DNA of 64,000 nucleotides from Siphlonurus alternatus (lineage: Eukaryota > Arthropoda > Insecta > Ephemeroptera > Siphlonuridae), in assembly GCA_949825025.1 (NCBI GenBank), contig OX463779.1, positions 26,704,816 to 26,768,815 of the forward strand, written 5' to 3'. The position numbers and the translations under genes are program-made. Below are positions 22,601 to 33,517 of this stretch, one piece after another (the first letter of the stretch is position 1; every line of letters starts with the position of its first letter). Below the pieces are notes generated by a model, which was not told the DNA's origin, ran no database searches, and saw only the letters and a program-made list of their open reading frames with translations.

Positions 22601-25600
22601 GTAGCAAAGGAGGTGTATCCTAAATATATTTAGATTTGTGCAGAGTGTTTATAATGTGTGTGAAAAGCGTGATTTATTTGCAATAAATGAAATAAAAGTG
22701 TTCTTCCGAATGAAAAGCAACGTTGGGTAATGTACTTTTTTCGTGTTGCTAGGTGCTTAAATACGTACGTGTACACATTGTATTGAAGGAAAATAAAATT
22801 TTATAAGGGAATTGAACGTTTTATTTATTTTTTTATGTCTTAAATAGTTATTTCGTAGTAATATGAAATGTTAATTGAGCTTGCGATGTGGAGGTAATGT
22901 TGTTAACAAACTCGCGAGTTACTCGCAAAAGGATTTCTTGCGGCGGCTACCGATAGTTGGCGCCAGTGGTATTTTAGTGGGAACTTATTAACATTATTAT
23001 CTCACTTTAATTAATTTTCATTGGACACCTTTCTTTTTACATCATGGATATTCCAAAAATGTAACATAGTGGCTTATGGAGAAAATTTTCCTAACAGGAA
23101 ACACTAAGTATTAATGCCATTGTTCAATATTTTCTAATGGTAAACTGAAATTTGCTGGGAAAAAAAGGAAAAAAAAAAAAAAAAATGGTGCAGATTTTGA
23201 ATAATGACCGCTAATTGTTTTGTGTAAAAAAGATGCTGATTTGACTAAAAGCCACAGCAGTCTCCACTTATAGCAATGCTTATCTTAAATGCTCAATACA
23301 GTATCTTGAAAATTTAATAGATTTCGGTCAAATTTTTCAAATTCATTTCATTATATCAGAAAGGCGTGCAACAATTTTCATGCAGCTGCACCATCTACTA
23401 AGCCTATTTTTTCTTAACACTGAAATTAATCCTTAAGCTTAAATTGTTCAGATTATTAAATATTATAAACATTGTTCCAACATAGCTAAATCGTCACTGT
23501 GTATTGCCAGTGTTGAGAAATTACCAATACTAAAATAAATGCAGCTGAAGCAATTTTGTATTTCAAAACTTGAGGCCCAGACAATTCGAAACTTTTTATT
23601 TCATAAGCATAGATAATAGGTCTGTTCGTAAATACATGATCACAGAGAATCAATTATTTGTGATGAACCTTCTGTACATGGAACACAAGGTTCATCACTA
23701 GAGCGCGGAAAAAAGTCACATTTTTTTCGAAAAATAGGCGCCTAAAAAGTCAACTTATTTTCGGAAAATAGTCTACAAAAAAGTCAATTTTTTTAAAAAA
23801 TAATCTATAAAAAAGTCACTTTTTTTTTTTTTTAGAAACTGCAGCAAAAAGGCGTTCCAAAAGTGCTATTTAAAAGTGTGTTTAAAAGTTTTATTTTTAT
23901 TTTTTTTTTTTTTCTTTACACAGACTTTCCTTACACAGACTGAAGTCTTTGTTTCTTTACTTCCTTTTTTTTTTGGACAATGTGAAGAAAAGAGCTGAAA
24001 TGCACTATAAATATGTCAAAAGGTCACAAAAAGTCATGTTTTGCCAAAATGGTCTCAAAATCCAAAAATAGTATAAATAGTCCTTTTTTTATAGGCTCAT
24101 TTTAATCCTCTTCCGGAGATTGGTGGACATCTTAAATGACAACAAAATAGTCCTCATGTGCACAAATAGGCAAAATGACTTTTTTCCGCGCTCTAGTCAT
24201 TATATAAAATCGATTCTTTCTGATTGTGTATTTACGAACAGACCTATTGGCATAATATTTTAGTGGGTCATTTTTATTTATTTTCTCTATGCTTGGTTAA
24301 AGACTGTTGTTTATTAGTGTTATTTGTTAGTTCCTATTCATATTTTATTTTTATCATTACTTGACAAGATCTTGCCAAGTCGTTAGTTGGATGTGATTGC
24401 AGAATGCTTGAAGAGCAGGGGTGTTGATAGTACTTTGTGCAATAGAGAGTATAGAAGGCAAAAGAGTATTATGAGTATTTCTGAAGCAAGTGGAGTATGC
24501 AAAAATTGAATGCTATGGAGGGCAATTTGTGAACGGCCGAGGTAATAATGCTGCTGGCTTACCCGGTAAGGGATATGGTGTCATGTAATGTATGTATGTA
24601 TGTATGCATTACTTGACAGTATGGATCACATAGATAAATTGTTTCAACATTAAACGATGTACTTGATTCTGCTGCAGATGGAAATTCATTTAAAAATAAT
24701 ATGATATACTCAAATTATTCAATGTTCTGAGTTAGACGTAAAAAGTAGGACAGAGTCATTGGGCAACACATGGTGGATTTAAATTTTAGTAAGCTAAATT
24801 TTATAACTACTACAAGAGAAGAACAGTTTTCAGTGACTTCTGTTGTTGTTTTTATTTTATCTTTTTGTTTTTCACCTTAAAGATTGAGTCCTCCCAAAGG
24901 TCTGTTTTAGGCGTTAGCTCTGTTCGTAAATACACAATCAGAAAGAATCCATTTTTATTGTGTATTTACAAAAAGAGCTATTGTTTGGGCTTTTTTTTAT
25001 TATTATTATTATAATAATAATATTATTATTATTTTATTGTTTTATTTTGAACAGAGAAAGATGATACCTGGACAGGACTAAGTAGCATGTTAAATTTATG
25101 TGACATTTCTTTGTTAACTAATGGGTGTGTGTTTGCAGGAGCAGCAGCACCCCTAGTGGCAGTCGACCAAACCACCGAGCCCCTGGCAGCAAGCCTGCAG
25201 GTCCCCAACTCAGCAACCACTCATCAACGTCGCAGGAAAGCAAGCGGCTGCGGGGAGAAACTGCAACACCCCCTCCTCCTGGGCTGGACACTCCAACACG
25301 CCGCTCGGGCCGGCAGCAGGCCGCAGGCCCTGGGCGAGGCATGCGGGAACACTCCCCTAAGACACGAGGGGCAACCCGGGGGGAGAAACCAGCAGCCAGC
25401 CCGGCACCAACCCCCACCCAGACCGAGTCCGAGGCCGCGGTCAACACGAGGAGAAAGACGAGAAGCACCCGAGCTGCAGGTGAGAATTGCCATAAACTGT
25501 TCACTCATCATTAATTATCAGTAGTACTAGTTCACTGTCTTCAGCGTTCTGGTCCAAGTTACAGCAGTTGACTGAGGTGTTTATATTGCATTATTTTGGT

Positions 25601-27524
25601 GATTATATTTTACACTCTGGCTAAGTAGTTAGATATTGTCTAAGCTAAAATCCAACAAAAAACAATTGATAAATACTGTATTTGTAAAGTCAAAGGTCTC
25701 ATTGCATATTGCAAAGGTGCATATTATTATTGCTGTGGTAGTGTCTAGTTCGCCGATAAAATTTATGATATGCATTTTTAATAATGTTTTTTATAGAAAA
25801 TTTATTTTTGGTGAAATTTATTTTTTTTTTTTTAATATATTATTTGTGTATTGGGTTAAGTAATACAAAAGAATGGGGGGAAAGAAAATGAAGAAAAAAA
25901 AAAAAACAAGAAATGACTTAAGAGCAAAAATAAATGAATACATAATAAAAAAAAAATATGAATACATAATCCAAACGGTGGTATGAAAAAGGTATAAAAC
26001 CCATGCATAATGGGGTACTGACCGGTATTTGAGTTAGCAATACTAGTAAAAAGTACTGTGAATTCTATGAAGAACAAGCCCTATTAGAGCATTCTACGAC
26101 AATTTGCTGATTTTATATGAATTTTTAAATCTTTTTTTTTTTTGATGACTTTATAAGGGGCATTCACAAAGTCTTAAGGCCACATTTAAGGCTCAATAAT
26201 TTAGAGCTTGATTTTAGACGTGTTTTTTAAACCCAAAATTTCTGGTCTTAAATTATTGAGCCTTAAATGTGGCCTTAAGGCTTTGTGAATGCCCCTTCAT
26301 AGCATTGAATCTTAAATGGGAAAATGCATCAGTTAACATTGCTAAAATAAAAAGTTATTGAGGTAGGAATTTGAAACCTCCATTATCGTGATTCTAGCAC
26401 CTAAAAACCTTGCAAATTAAGGTTTGGTTACATTTCAATATTAAGTATGGGTTTTGGCAATGTTAACTGATCTATTTTCCTATTTAAGATTCAATGCTAT
26501 GTCGTCATTTTTGAGAGGTTTCAAAAATTCATATAAAATCAGAAAATTGTCGTAGAATGCTGTAATAGGGCTTGTTCTTCGTGAAATTCTCGTGCCTTTT
26601 GCAATGTTGACAAAATTTTGAAACTTTTTTTTTGGTCAGTACCCCATAATTATATGCATAATTATTAAAATGTTGATAATAATACTAAAGCTGAAAGCAC
26701 TAGAAACAGGTTTGAGGACTTTTGTAGCTCTATAATTACAGTAGTATTTTGCAATACCATTTTCACTTCTAAACCTGAAAAAATATAATAAACAGGTGTG
26801 TATTTGCATCTGCTGCATTTCACTTACCTTCTTGATTAAGATAAAAGTCATACTTCAGTAAAAGTTTAGTAAATTATCTTAACCCTTTCAGAAAAGATTC
26901 AATTTTTACAAAAAAATAAATAAATAAACACTTCTTTAAAGTACACTTAACTTGTTAGTACAGTATGAAATTTTTGTTATATTTGAAAACATTGTATTTT
27001 TTGGGGATTTCAAAACAATTTCGTAATCTGGGCCAGGTTGAAATGTATATGATTATAATGTGGTACACTACCAATAACACACTATTACTGCAACTACTAC
27101 TTTATACTAGCAGTACTTGCATGGCAAAGAGGTGTTAGATAAATGAGTTACCAAATTATTTGAACTACTTTAAATGTAAATTCTTTGAAAAATATGTGCT
27201 AGCTGTGAAACAACAATCTTCAGCAGTAGCTTGTTTTACCTGAGCCAATAAGTGTCACTTTAAAATAAACTCATTAAGAAGTAACACCTTTTGGCATAGA
27301 ATAATTAATATTAATAATTTTATTTCCATCGTTGGCTTTACAGCATAGATCATTATTGCCTTCTATTTTTCCTTGTTATTATTGCCCGAGACCTCTTCTC
27401 TGACGTTGGATGTGTTGCAGGTGTCGTCGCTGGACCAACAGTGTCTGCAGTAGCGCCCCCCGTGCTGGTGGCAGAGTCTGAGCTTCCCCTGAACAAGCGG
27501 CGACGGCTCTCCAAGGACAAGTGA
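7475..27524 (+). CDS. NCOA6: Nuclear receptor coactivator 6 (NCOA6/ASC-2/TRBP), seven coding exons
   Basis: Coding exons are 7475..7601, 7909..8075, 10689..14283, 17726..20554, 21217..21373, 25139..25479 and 27421..27524. Phases join perfectly to give 2,439 aa (human about 2,060). NCOA6 is a nuclear coactivator of hormone receptors and a subunit of MLL3/4 H3K4-methyltransferase (ASCOM) complexes. Evidence: residues 43-98 carry the family's N-terminal fold with [10 protein letters not shown] and [22 protein letters not shown] holds the conserved receptor-binding LXXLL box at residues 401-405, the strongest diagnostic; the basic C-terminus is [10 protein letters not shown]. The remainder is Pro/Ser/Gln-rich and disordered, with an AT-hook-like GPGRP at 1056-1060, an Arg/Glu-rich stretch after it and a poly-Ser run opening exon 4. 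The start is the first ATG of its exon, 2 bp after the acceptor. All introns are GT-AG. Confidence 0.92.
8229..8320. mobile_element. 92-bp perfect hairpin with TTAA ends
   Basis: A 39-bp arm (8229-8267) is followed by a 14-nt loop and its exact reverse complement (8282-8320). The outermost bases are TTAA on both sides. The perfect identity suggests a recent miniature foldback insertion in the NCOA6 intron. Confidence 0.7.
8540..8876. mobile_element. Miniature element related to the 61.6 kb TTAA element
   Basis: The right end (GTCTAATTTTTAATTTGAGG, ending CCCTTTAA) matches the right end of the element at 61594-61939. The interior contains degenerate inverted copies around GCAGCTGCAT and one TGACGTCA at 8721. 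The left end is eroded. Confidence 0.5.
9590..10556. mobile_element. 967-bp near-palindromic foldback element in an NCOA6 intron
   Basis: The left arm (about 9590-10075) and right arm (about 10109-10556) are reverse complements with small indels, separated by only about 33 bp. The outer ends read TATACAGACAGGGCCAGAAA and its complement, so a TA target duplication of the Tc1/mariner kind is possible. No protein is encoded. The right end is 132 bp before the acceptor of the largest NCOA6 exon. Confidence 0.75.
14925..15235. repeat. Three tandem copies of a 103-bp unit in an NCOA6 intron
   Basis: Units begin at about 14932, 15035 and 15138, each with GCAATGTTTGC, TTTTATCTCTCAG/GTAAATGAAGAACTC and TTTTCCAG followed by a C-rich tract. 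Each unit contains a polypyrimidine-CAG directly abutting GTAAAT, the layout of a recursive splice site. Confidence 0.75.
15306..15490. repeat. Degenerate member of the AACGCCACCAATGTT element family
   Basis: AAAATATCAGGTATACAAAT and neighbouring bases match the interior of the elements at 17183-17399 and 32749-33092. The right side runs into the SINE that follows. Confidence 0.5.
15490..15820 (-). mobile_element. tRNA-derived SINE
   Basis: On the minus strand the element opens with a tRNA-like head: an A-box-like TAGTGTAGTGGTTAGTACC and a perfect B box GGTTCGATTCC (15765-15775 on +). A roughly 250-bp unrelated body follows. This is the organisation of a tRNA-headed SINE with an internal Pol III promoter. 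The 3' limit is uncertain. Confidence 0.65.
17183..17399. mobile_element. 217-bp TTAA element, terminal inverted repeat TTAAGGGTAAGATAACGCC
   Basis: The ends are perfect inverted repeats of about 40 bp, TTAAGGGTAAGATAACGCCA and its complement, both flanked by TTAA. It shares sequence with the palindromic copy at 32749-33092 and a degenerate one at 15306. It is non-autonomous and lies 326 bp before the acceptor of the second largest NCOA6 exon. Confidence 0.75.
21547..23054. mobile_element. 1.5 kb foldback element with about 580-600-bp arms
   Basis: The left arm 21547-22143 and right arm 22476-23054 are very similar reverse complements (GATGTAAAAAGAAAGGTG through GGATGGGTA), enclosing 332 bp. 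Differences are scattered single bases and short indels. No reading frame of note is present. It fills a large part of the 3.76 kb NCOA6 intron between 21374 and 25138. Confidence 0.8.
23615..24248. mobile_element. Outer element with AATAGGTCTGTTCGTAAATA ends
   Basis: The terminal inverted repeat AATAGGTCTGTTCGTAAATA is followed by a degenerate GATC/GAATC zone. It is interrupted by an unrelated inverted-repeat element (23697-24197). Short derivatives of the same ends occur at 24916-24980 and, more eroded, about 38517-38557. Confidence 0.65.
23697..24197. mobile_element. Nested 501-bp element with CTAGAGCGCGGAAAAAAGTC ends
   Basis: CTAGAGCGCGGAAAAAAGTC on the left faces its reverse complement GACTTTTTTCCGCGCTCTAG on the right. 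The interior repeats AAAAAGTCA-type motifs. It sits wholly inside the 23615-24248 element, so it inserted later. Confidence 0.7.
24916..24980. repeat. Short hairpin relic of the GGTCTGTTCGTAAATA family
   Basis: AGCTCTGTTCGTAAATACAC is followed by an imperfect reverse complement ending AAAAAGAGCT. It looks like a deletion derivative of the element at 23615. Confidence 0.5.
26002..26659. mobile_element. Foldback element with ATGCATAATGGGGTACTGAC ends, interrupted
   Basis: The left end ATGCATAATGGGGTACTGACC matches the right end inverted (GGTCAGTACCCCATAATTA). Both arms share long blocks such as AGAACAAGCCCTATTA and GTAGAATGC. The left arm is split at about 26153 by another inverted-repeat element, and the right arm preserves the uninterrupted sequence. 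Confidence 0.7.
26153..26299. mobile_element. Nested 145-bp hairpin element, AGGGGCATTCACAAAG ends
   Basis: Near-perfect inverted arms of about 48 bp (AGGGGCATTCACAAAGTCTT onward) flank a roughly 45-bp centre. Comparison with the intact opposite arm of the surrounding element defines the insertion. Confidence 0.7.
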
Positions 27525-29700
27525 CCCCTGCCCTCCACCCCCTGCGGCTCGGCCATGCTGCTGCTGCGACCGTGACACTTCCGAGGGAACAAGTCTCCGG
27601 CGCGGCAGCGTAGCAATGTCATCAGAGCAACACATTCCACCACACAAATGCTCTCGTATAACTGTCGTCCTCAAACAGTTAAACAATATAATAATAATAA
27701 ATAATATACATATTAATTTCCAGAGTACAAATTAGTCCCATGATTAATGATAATAATAATAATTGTAATAATAAGTATATCTAAGTGATCCTATAATTTG
27801 TTTTTATTCTTTTCTGTTTTAATTTATTTGATTTCTATAAATGTTTTCTTTTTTATAGATGATGTTGTATACATATTTCCTCTTTTTCATTAAATATTGC
27901 AAAAATATTTATATTATTTTTGCTTGCACGTTTATGCAAGATTATTTTTTTAATGGTAATTTTCTGATACGGACGTGGAGAGAATTGGTTACTCTGATAA
28001 CATTTGATGATTTTGTGATTATTTTTTGTTGGAGTCTGTTATTAGTTAATGGCTTCAGTGTTGTTAATGCCCCAGCTAAGACCCCTGGGAATGTACCCAG
28101 TGGTGCCTCCTGCCTTGCCATAAATCTATTGAGAAAAGCTCTGTTTGATGTAACTTGTTAGCAGCAACAAGCATCATAGTTAATGTCCAGTTGTTGACAC
28201 ATAATAATTATTGTATTAAGTGGGCAAGTTGGCTTGTATGCATGTAGGGATGAGCAAAACCATCTTCTTAACAAATTGTTCTCTTTTGTTTGGTTCATTT
28301 TTTTTTTTTTTTTTTTTAGTAAACTCTTTTTGGTCTGTCTTGGTTTGCCACTTTGAAGTTGTGATATTGAGTCTATCTTTGCATTGATTGACAGCGCGAC
28401 GCCCCTGCCTCATTAGTCACTTAGGGGGAGGAGAAAGAATCGCAAATTTAATGTGTGTGTTGACTTCATCCCTTGATATATTTAAAACAAAACTAAAAGA
28501 GAGAAAAAAAAAAAAAAAGAGAAAACTATTACTTGACGAAAAAAACATAGTGCGAGTGAGTGTTTGGAGTGTAACAAATTGAAATTGTTTTATTAGAATA
28601 AAAGTGGATTTTATTATTATTATCATGATTGTTGTCATAATAAGATGTAAATAAATATGTAAATATATCTCATTTTTTTAGAGTTTAGGCTCTCATGTAC
28701 AGAAACCATAAAAAGCTGGATTAAAAGAATAATAATAATAATTATAAAAATAATAGGGTTCTTGTATTTTTATTAGTAGTGCACTGAATGGTCGACCAAG
28801 TTGCTGGTGGCTACCTCATAATTAACGTTGCTGCAACAGGGGTGGCCTGCAGATAATATATATAGTTAGTGACCTCCCCTGGTGGTGACTGGCCTGCTGT
28901 GATACTCATCGCCGGGCCGTGGTGTGACCTGACCACTTGTAGCCGTGGCTGGCAGCTATTTGACAATTATTAATACTTCATTTATTACTGTTATACCAAG
29001 CCATAGACAAGTCACACTTTGTTTTTAAAGTACGTTTTCTTTTTTAAATGTCCAAATTATTTAATTAATTTCTAATTTTTTTTTACAGATTTTTAATCTG
29101 TAAATATTAGATACATTAAAAATTTATTGGTTTTGTTTGTACATTTGAAATGCAATTTTATTAATGGCTTCTGTGTATAATGTTTTTAATCTGTGTGTAT
29201 AAAAATTGAAAAAAAGTGATCCATAAAAAGGATCTTTTTAAAAAACTAAATGAAAAAGAAAAAAAAAAAAACAAGTTAGACGTTCTATTTTTATTTGCCT
29301 TCTCAGTCAAATTTTCTTAATTATTTTTTAATGAGGGACAGTGTGATTTGTTCCATTGTTAAGAAAGAAAATTATAAGTATTTCTTGTAGCGCTGTAGCA
29401 TTATCTACTTTGGAAATGTCTCTCCACACTACCTGTATTTTGTATTTTTCTATCAGTGTAGAGGATGCTGACTATGATTGTGTATAATATTATTATTATT
29501 ATAATGATAGCTCTGGCATAAATTCAGCTGAATTTTCCCTCTTTTTATGAACTACAGTTTTTGGGAAAGATTATAAAATAGTCTGCTGCCAGGAGTGTTT
29601 ATCTGTATATATTGCATTTATAAGGAAAATGTTAATAATATTATTAAAACTTAAAATAATTATTAATTTGGATGCTTTTATTTACTAAAAACTAAAAAGT
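27525..29700 (+). other. NCOA6 3' untranslated and downstream region
   Basis: AT-rich DNA with no conserved coding sequence. Possible polyadenylation signals are AATAAA at 27696 and around 28649. The reading frame at 27859-28161 lacks recognisable domains and looks fortuitous. Confidence 0.4.
27696..27701 (+). terminator. Candidate NCOA6 polyadenylation signal
   Basis: AATAAA lies 172 bp after the NCOA6 stop. Other AATAAA sequences occur further down, so the site used cannot be chosen from sequence. Confidence 0.35.
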
Positions 29701-29976
29701 TTCTTTTTTACTATTATTTTATTGAGTTTACCTACAGTGGCTTAATTAATATATTTTATTTCACTATATTTCTTCAACTCTTTGAGTGACTTTAATAGTG
29801 TAGTTATTATTTTTATACCTTAGTAAATTAATATAATTAATACTATTTCACCAGCATCTGTACAATTCTCTTCACTTTTACTGAAAACGGGCAGGCAGAG
29901 GAGTGTACACCTCAGGACAGTACGAACTTCAATCCTGCATCACGTATGTGGTAGAGGGCTGCAGCTCCAATAGACT

Positions 29977-30280
29977 TAATGGAGTACCGACCTCAAATTT
30001 TTTTATTGCACAAATGGATAGAGGGTGCAAAGTTATGCTATTCTGATTTTTTTTTTTTTTTTTTTTTCAGATTTTTTAGAGCCCGGCAACTATTTTTTGA
30101 AAATTATTGATTAATAAAAGATATTAAAACCCAAAAGGGACGTGGATTCGAACCCGACCTCGCCAAAACTTTTTAGCAATACTTCCTGGTCCCTAAAAAA
30201 AATCTGAAAAAAATCAGAGTAACATAACTTTTCATCCTCTATCCATTTCTGCTATAAAAATTTTTGAGGTCGACTGCATT
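29977..30280. mobile_element. Miniature element, AAATGGATAGAGG family, copy 1
   Basis: Inverted ends contain GACCTCAAA and AAATGGATAGAGG. The copy at 35664-35988 shares these and the CAGAGTAGCATAACTTTGCA-type block. The centre holds GGATTCGAACCCGACC, the reverse complement of a perfect tRNA B box, suggesting a captured tRNA-like fragment. Confidence 0.6.
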
Positions 30281-30636
30281 AGAGGTTGGGAGATGTAAGA
30301 AGAGTATAATATACATTATCTCAAAAAAATTTCAATTATATTTAGGGCAAAATTATATATATCTTCGAACACTGTTCTGCACCTAAATTGGCAGGCAAAC
30401 AACTACGTGTAAGAGTTAAATAACAGAGAAGATCGCGCGCACCATTGAGCGAGCTAGCCTGGAGTGCAGGCAACTTTTCGTGCACTTGTTGAAATGCCGA
30501 CTGTAGCGGCGGCCTACTAATTTCTTCTGCGTCACTCTTCGTGCTAGATAAAATTGTGAATTTATATATAATATGTCCCTTAATTTAATCAAAAGCCCAT
30601 TATAAACTTGTATTTTCAGTTACAAACACATCAATA

Positions 30637-31714
30637 CGTCCCAGGGACCGCAGGTGTATCCCCGGGGCGTTCCAGGGATACCCCCCAAACGTCCCTCCGG
30701 AGTGCCCCAAGGTGTATCCCCTATTTCCATGCACAAAAGGGTACCCCTTGGGGACATTCCAGGGATACACCCTGAAGTCATTGCAGGGATACATAGGGTT
30801 ATATAGCAAATATGCTTATAATTACCAATTAAAAAATGTTTTTATCAATTATAATGATGTTATCAAAGAGAAAGAATATCAAAAAAAAAATTAAAAAACT
30901 GGCATAGGTGAGACTCGAACTCGGGACCATCAGATTTGAAGTCTGGTGTCTTTACCACTAGGACACATGTCTTCATACTAAAATGTAGAAAACTTAACTT
31001 TATAAAGTATAAATTATGAAATCGACTTGTATATTTTTGATACTTTAGGATTTTTTACAATCTATGGTTTCTTTTATAAATTTTAATAATTTATAATGAG
31101 AAACTTCCAATGCGGCACATAAATAATGTTTATCTTCAAATTTTAACAATTTTTTATTTTTTAATTTTTTAGAAAAAAACTACGTCTCATGAATGACCCC
31201 CAGGTGCACTTACGGGACATTCTGTTTACTACTTAAAATTATTCAAAATTGAGATTAAAAATTCAATCAGCTACATACTTAAGCAAAGAAAATTGTTATT
31301 TTACAATTTTCGACAATACCCCCCGTGTGTCCCACAGAGACACCTGCGAGACATTCATCGATAGTTATCAAATTAATCAAAATCTTCTCGAGATGAAGCT
31401 AAACGTTTTAAAATACTATAATTTAACCAATTAAAACCAATATTAAAAAAACAGTAACGTCCTAGGAGTGCACCTGCGGGGCATACATGGGATACCCCTG
31501 GTGTATCCCTGCGAGACACTCAAAGGACGTTTGATCCAAAAGTTCAATATAATTGCGTTATTTTCTTCTGTGTCCCTTCTACACTATAAGTTAAGCAATT
31601 CCTAAAAATTTTAAATTTTAAAAAGCATTAAATTAATATAATATAGACCACGGGACATTCGCGGGGCATTGCAAGGACGTTCCGCTGTGTCCCGGGGATA
31701 CCCATGCGGTCCCT
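30637..31714. mobile_element. Element with GC-rich inverted ends and dispersed GGGATACACC motifs
   Basis: The ends CCAGGGACCGCAGGTGTATC and its diverged complement (GATACCCATGCGGTCCCTGG) are inverted. GC-rich islands built from GTATCCC/GGGATAC, CACCTGCGGGAC and GGGGCATTC units lie at 30637-30795, 31190-31212, 31318-31358, 31462-31525 and 31650-31714 in otherwise AT-rich DNA. A tRNA-like sequence sits inside. Confidence 0.5.
30900..30968 (-). pseudogene. tRNA-like sequence, anticodon loop CTTCAAA (TCA)
   Basis: On the minus strand TCCTAGTGGTAAAGA resembles a D arm, CAGA-CTTCAAA-TCTG an anticodon arm with TCA, and GAGTTCGAGTC a T loop. Only three T-stem pairs form and the acceptor stem (3' side CTATGCC) has no partner. 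The long variable arm of tRNA-Sec is absent. I read it as a tRNA pseudogene or SINE head rather than a functional gene. Confidence 0.5.
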
Positions 31715-31883
31715 GGGGTTATAAGTGAAAGAGAAAAAATTCAAAATGATTTTTTTGGGGGGGGGGGGTAAGTTAATTAATATAATTAGAAAAATGCTTT
31801 ACTTTTTTATAATTATATATATAATATGACGATACCTTAGAAATTTATTTATATTTTTATAATAACATTTATATACTTACAAG

Positions 31884-32080
31884 AAAAGACTGGGTGCACG
31901 TAAGACTCTATACGGAGCAATTAAATTTTTATTGACAAGCTTCAACTTAAAAATGCCGCAGCGCCGCATTCTGACATCGCTCCGTAAGGCCCGTAAGGTT
32001 TGTTACGTTTGTTAGGAGAAAAATCTTATTTATTTTTTCATTCAAATTCTATGCTGCACAAAATCTCGAATATTTTTTAT
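31884..32080. repeat. Dispersed repeat also found at 47016 and 54806
   Basis: GGTGCACGTAAGACTCTATA and AATGCCGCAGCGCCGCATTC, followed by GGAGAAAAATCTTATTTATT, define the unit. The CCGCAGCGCCGC part recurs at 47016-47141 within the composite transposon, and the GCACGTAAGA..CTATACGGAGC part at about 54806-54860. The class is unknown. Confidence 0.55.
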
Positions 32081-32198
32081 GTCGTGTAAAGTGATCTTTT
32101 CCGTGGCTCATATGAATTATTAATCTTGCCCTTTATAAGAACCTTCGAAAAAAATTAAAAACCAGGTACCGCTGGGTTAAAGGATAGGAAGCTGATGA

Positions 32199-32365
32199 TA
32201 GGGGCGGATCCAGAAAAAAATTTCGGGGGCGAGGCTGCCTCCATAAGAGGCCAATGTTAAAAAAAAAATTTGGAGTGGGGGAAATGCCTATATTGCCCAT
32301 GTTAAATCCAAAATTTCGGGGGGGGGGGGGGCTGCAGCCCCCCCTCCCCCCTGGATCCGCGCCTG
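32199..32365. mobile_element. Small element with GGGGCGGATCCAG ends
   Basis: The left end GGGGCGGATCCAG and right end CTGGATCCGCGCC are inverted, with a poly-G/C core. It is related to the element at 671-862. Confidence 0.55.
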
Positions 32366-32748
32366 AGCTTAATTGATAGAACCGATAGAACATGACATGT
32401 CGTCGCGCGCAGTTCGCGCGCTATATAGATTTTCATTGGCTGAGAGAATTAATTTGTGTCGTCAAATTTAAGTTAAATTTAAGCTTCTCAACATGCATGC
32501 AAGTTTTTTTTAAGTAAATTAAGAGACTCTAAAAAAATTCGCGGTACTTGTAATCTGATTTTGGAGCGGGAAATCTGCGCAGAAACTTTGCGCAATAGTG
32601 TCAAAATCCGCAGATCTTCAACATCCGAATATCCTCCAGTTAGAATATGGCGACCAAATCGGCAGGTTTATATATAATTTTAAAAATAAGTTACAATAAC
32701 CCTAGCTATTATAGCTATAATACATGTATATATATATATACATGTCAT

Positions 32749-33092
32749 GTAACGCCACCAATGTTAAAAAAAATCCCTCTCACAAAAATTCTGAAAACAA
32801 TTTAAAATGTTCTCCTCTATACCCCCTATCAGTACCTAAAATATCAGGTATACAAATACGATCTAGTTTTTGAGTTATAAATTTTTAAAGTTGACTACTT
32901 TAACATGGAGAAATGAAACTCCCATGTTAAATTGGCCAACTTTAAAAATTCATAACTCAAAAACTAGATCGTATTTGTATACCTGATATTTTAGCTACTG
33001 ATAGGGGGTGTAGAGGAGAACATTTTAAATTTTTTTCAGAATTTTTGTGAGAGGGATTTTTTTTAACATTGGTGGCGTTACCTTACCCTTAA
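32749..33092. mobile_element. Palindromic copy of the AACGCCACCAATGTT element
   Basis: Both halves (about 32749-32910 and 32922-33092) carry the same block in opposite orientation, including AACTAGATCGTATTTGTA and GATATTTTAGCTACTGATAG. The 17183 element has this block once. This copy therefore looks like an inverted duplication of a single unit. The right end is GTTACCTTACCCTTAA; the left end abuts a TA-rich run. Confidence 0.7.
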
Positions 33093-33517
33093 CACCTTTC
33101 ATACTGCGTATGCATACTACATAAATAATTTACGGGCAATGACTGCTTGGTCCACAGAGAAAGTCAATACATCATTAAATTCAATTTAACTATATACATA
33201 AATAATATCATGATCTTTAATTAATACTTCTTATAATCATCTCAGAATAAAGTTGTAATAATCATGTTGGGATCATTTATGCAAGCCCTCATGCAGTATG
33301 AAAAGTATATAATTATAATTATTAATAAAAAGTGTGGTATTTTAAGTATATAGATTGAAAAACATAGAAGGTTAAGTAGAAGAACATGGAAATTAAGTTA
33401 AGTACAGTAGATACGAAAAAAAAAAAAACAGAAATTAAGTTATAGGAAAGTATAAAAAAATATATAATACAGTATATATATATATATGCACACATAACAT
33501 AATATAGAGACAATGGA

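Noticed and set aside
27859..28161. 100-aa frame downstream of NCOA6
   Set aside because: Low-complexity, no domain and no splice or start context; lies in the probable 3' UTR.
30900..30968. Functional selenocysteine or opal tRNA with TCA anticodon
   Set aside because: The acceptor stem does not pair, the T stem is incomplete, and the long variable arm of tRNA-Sec is absent.
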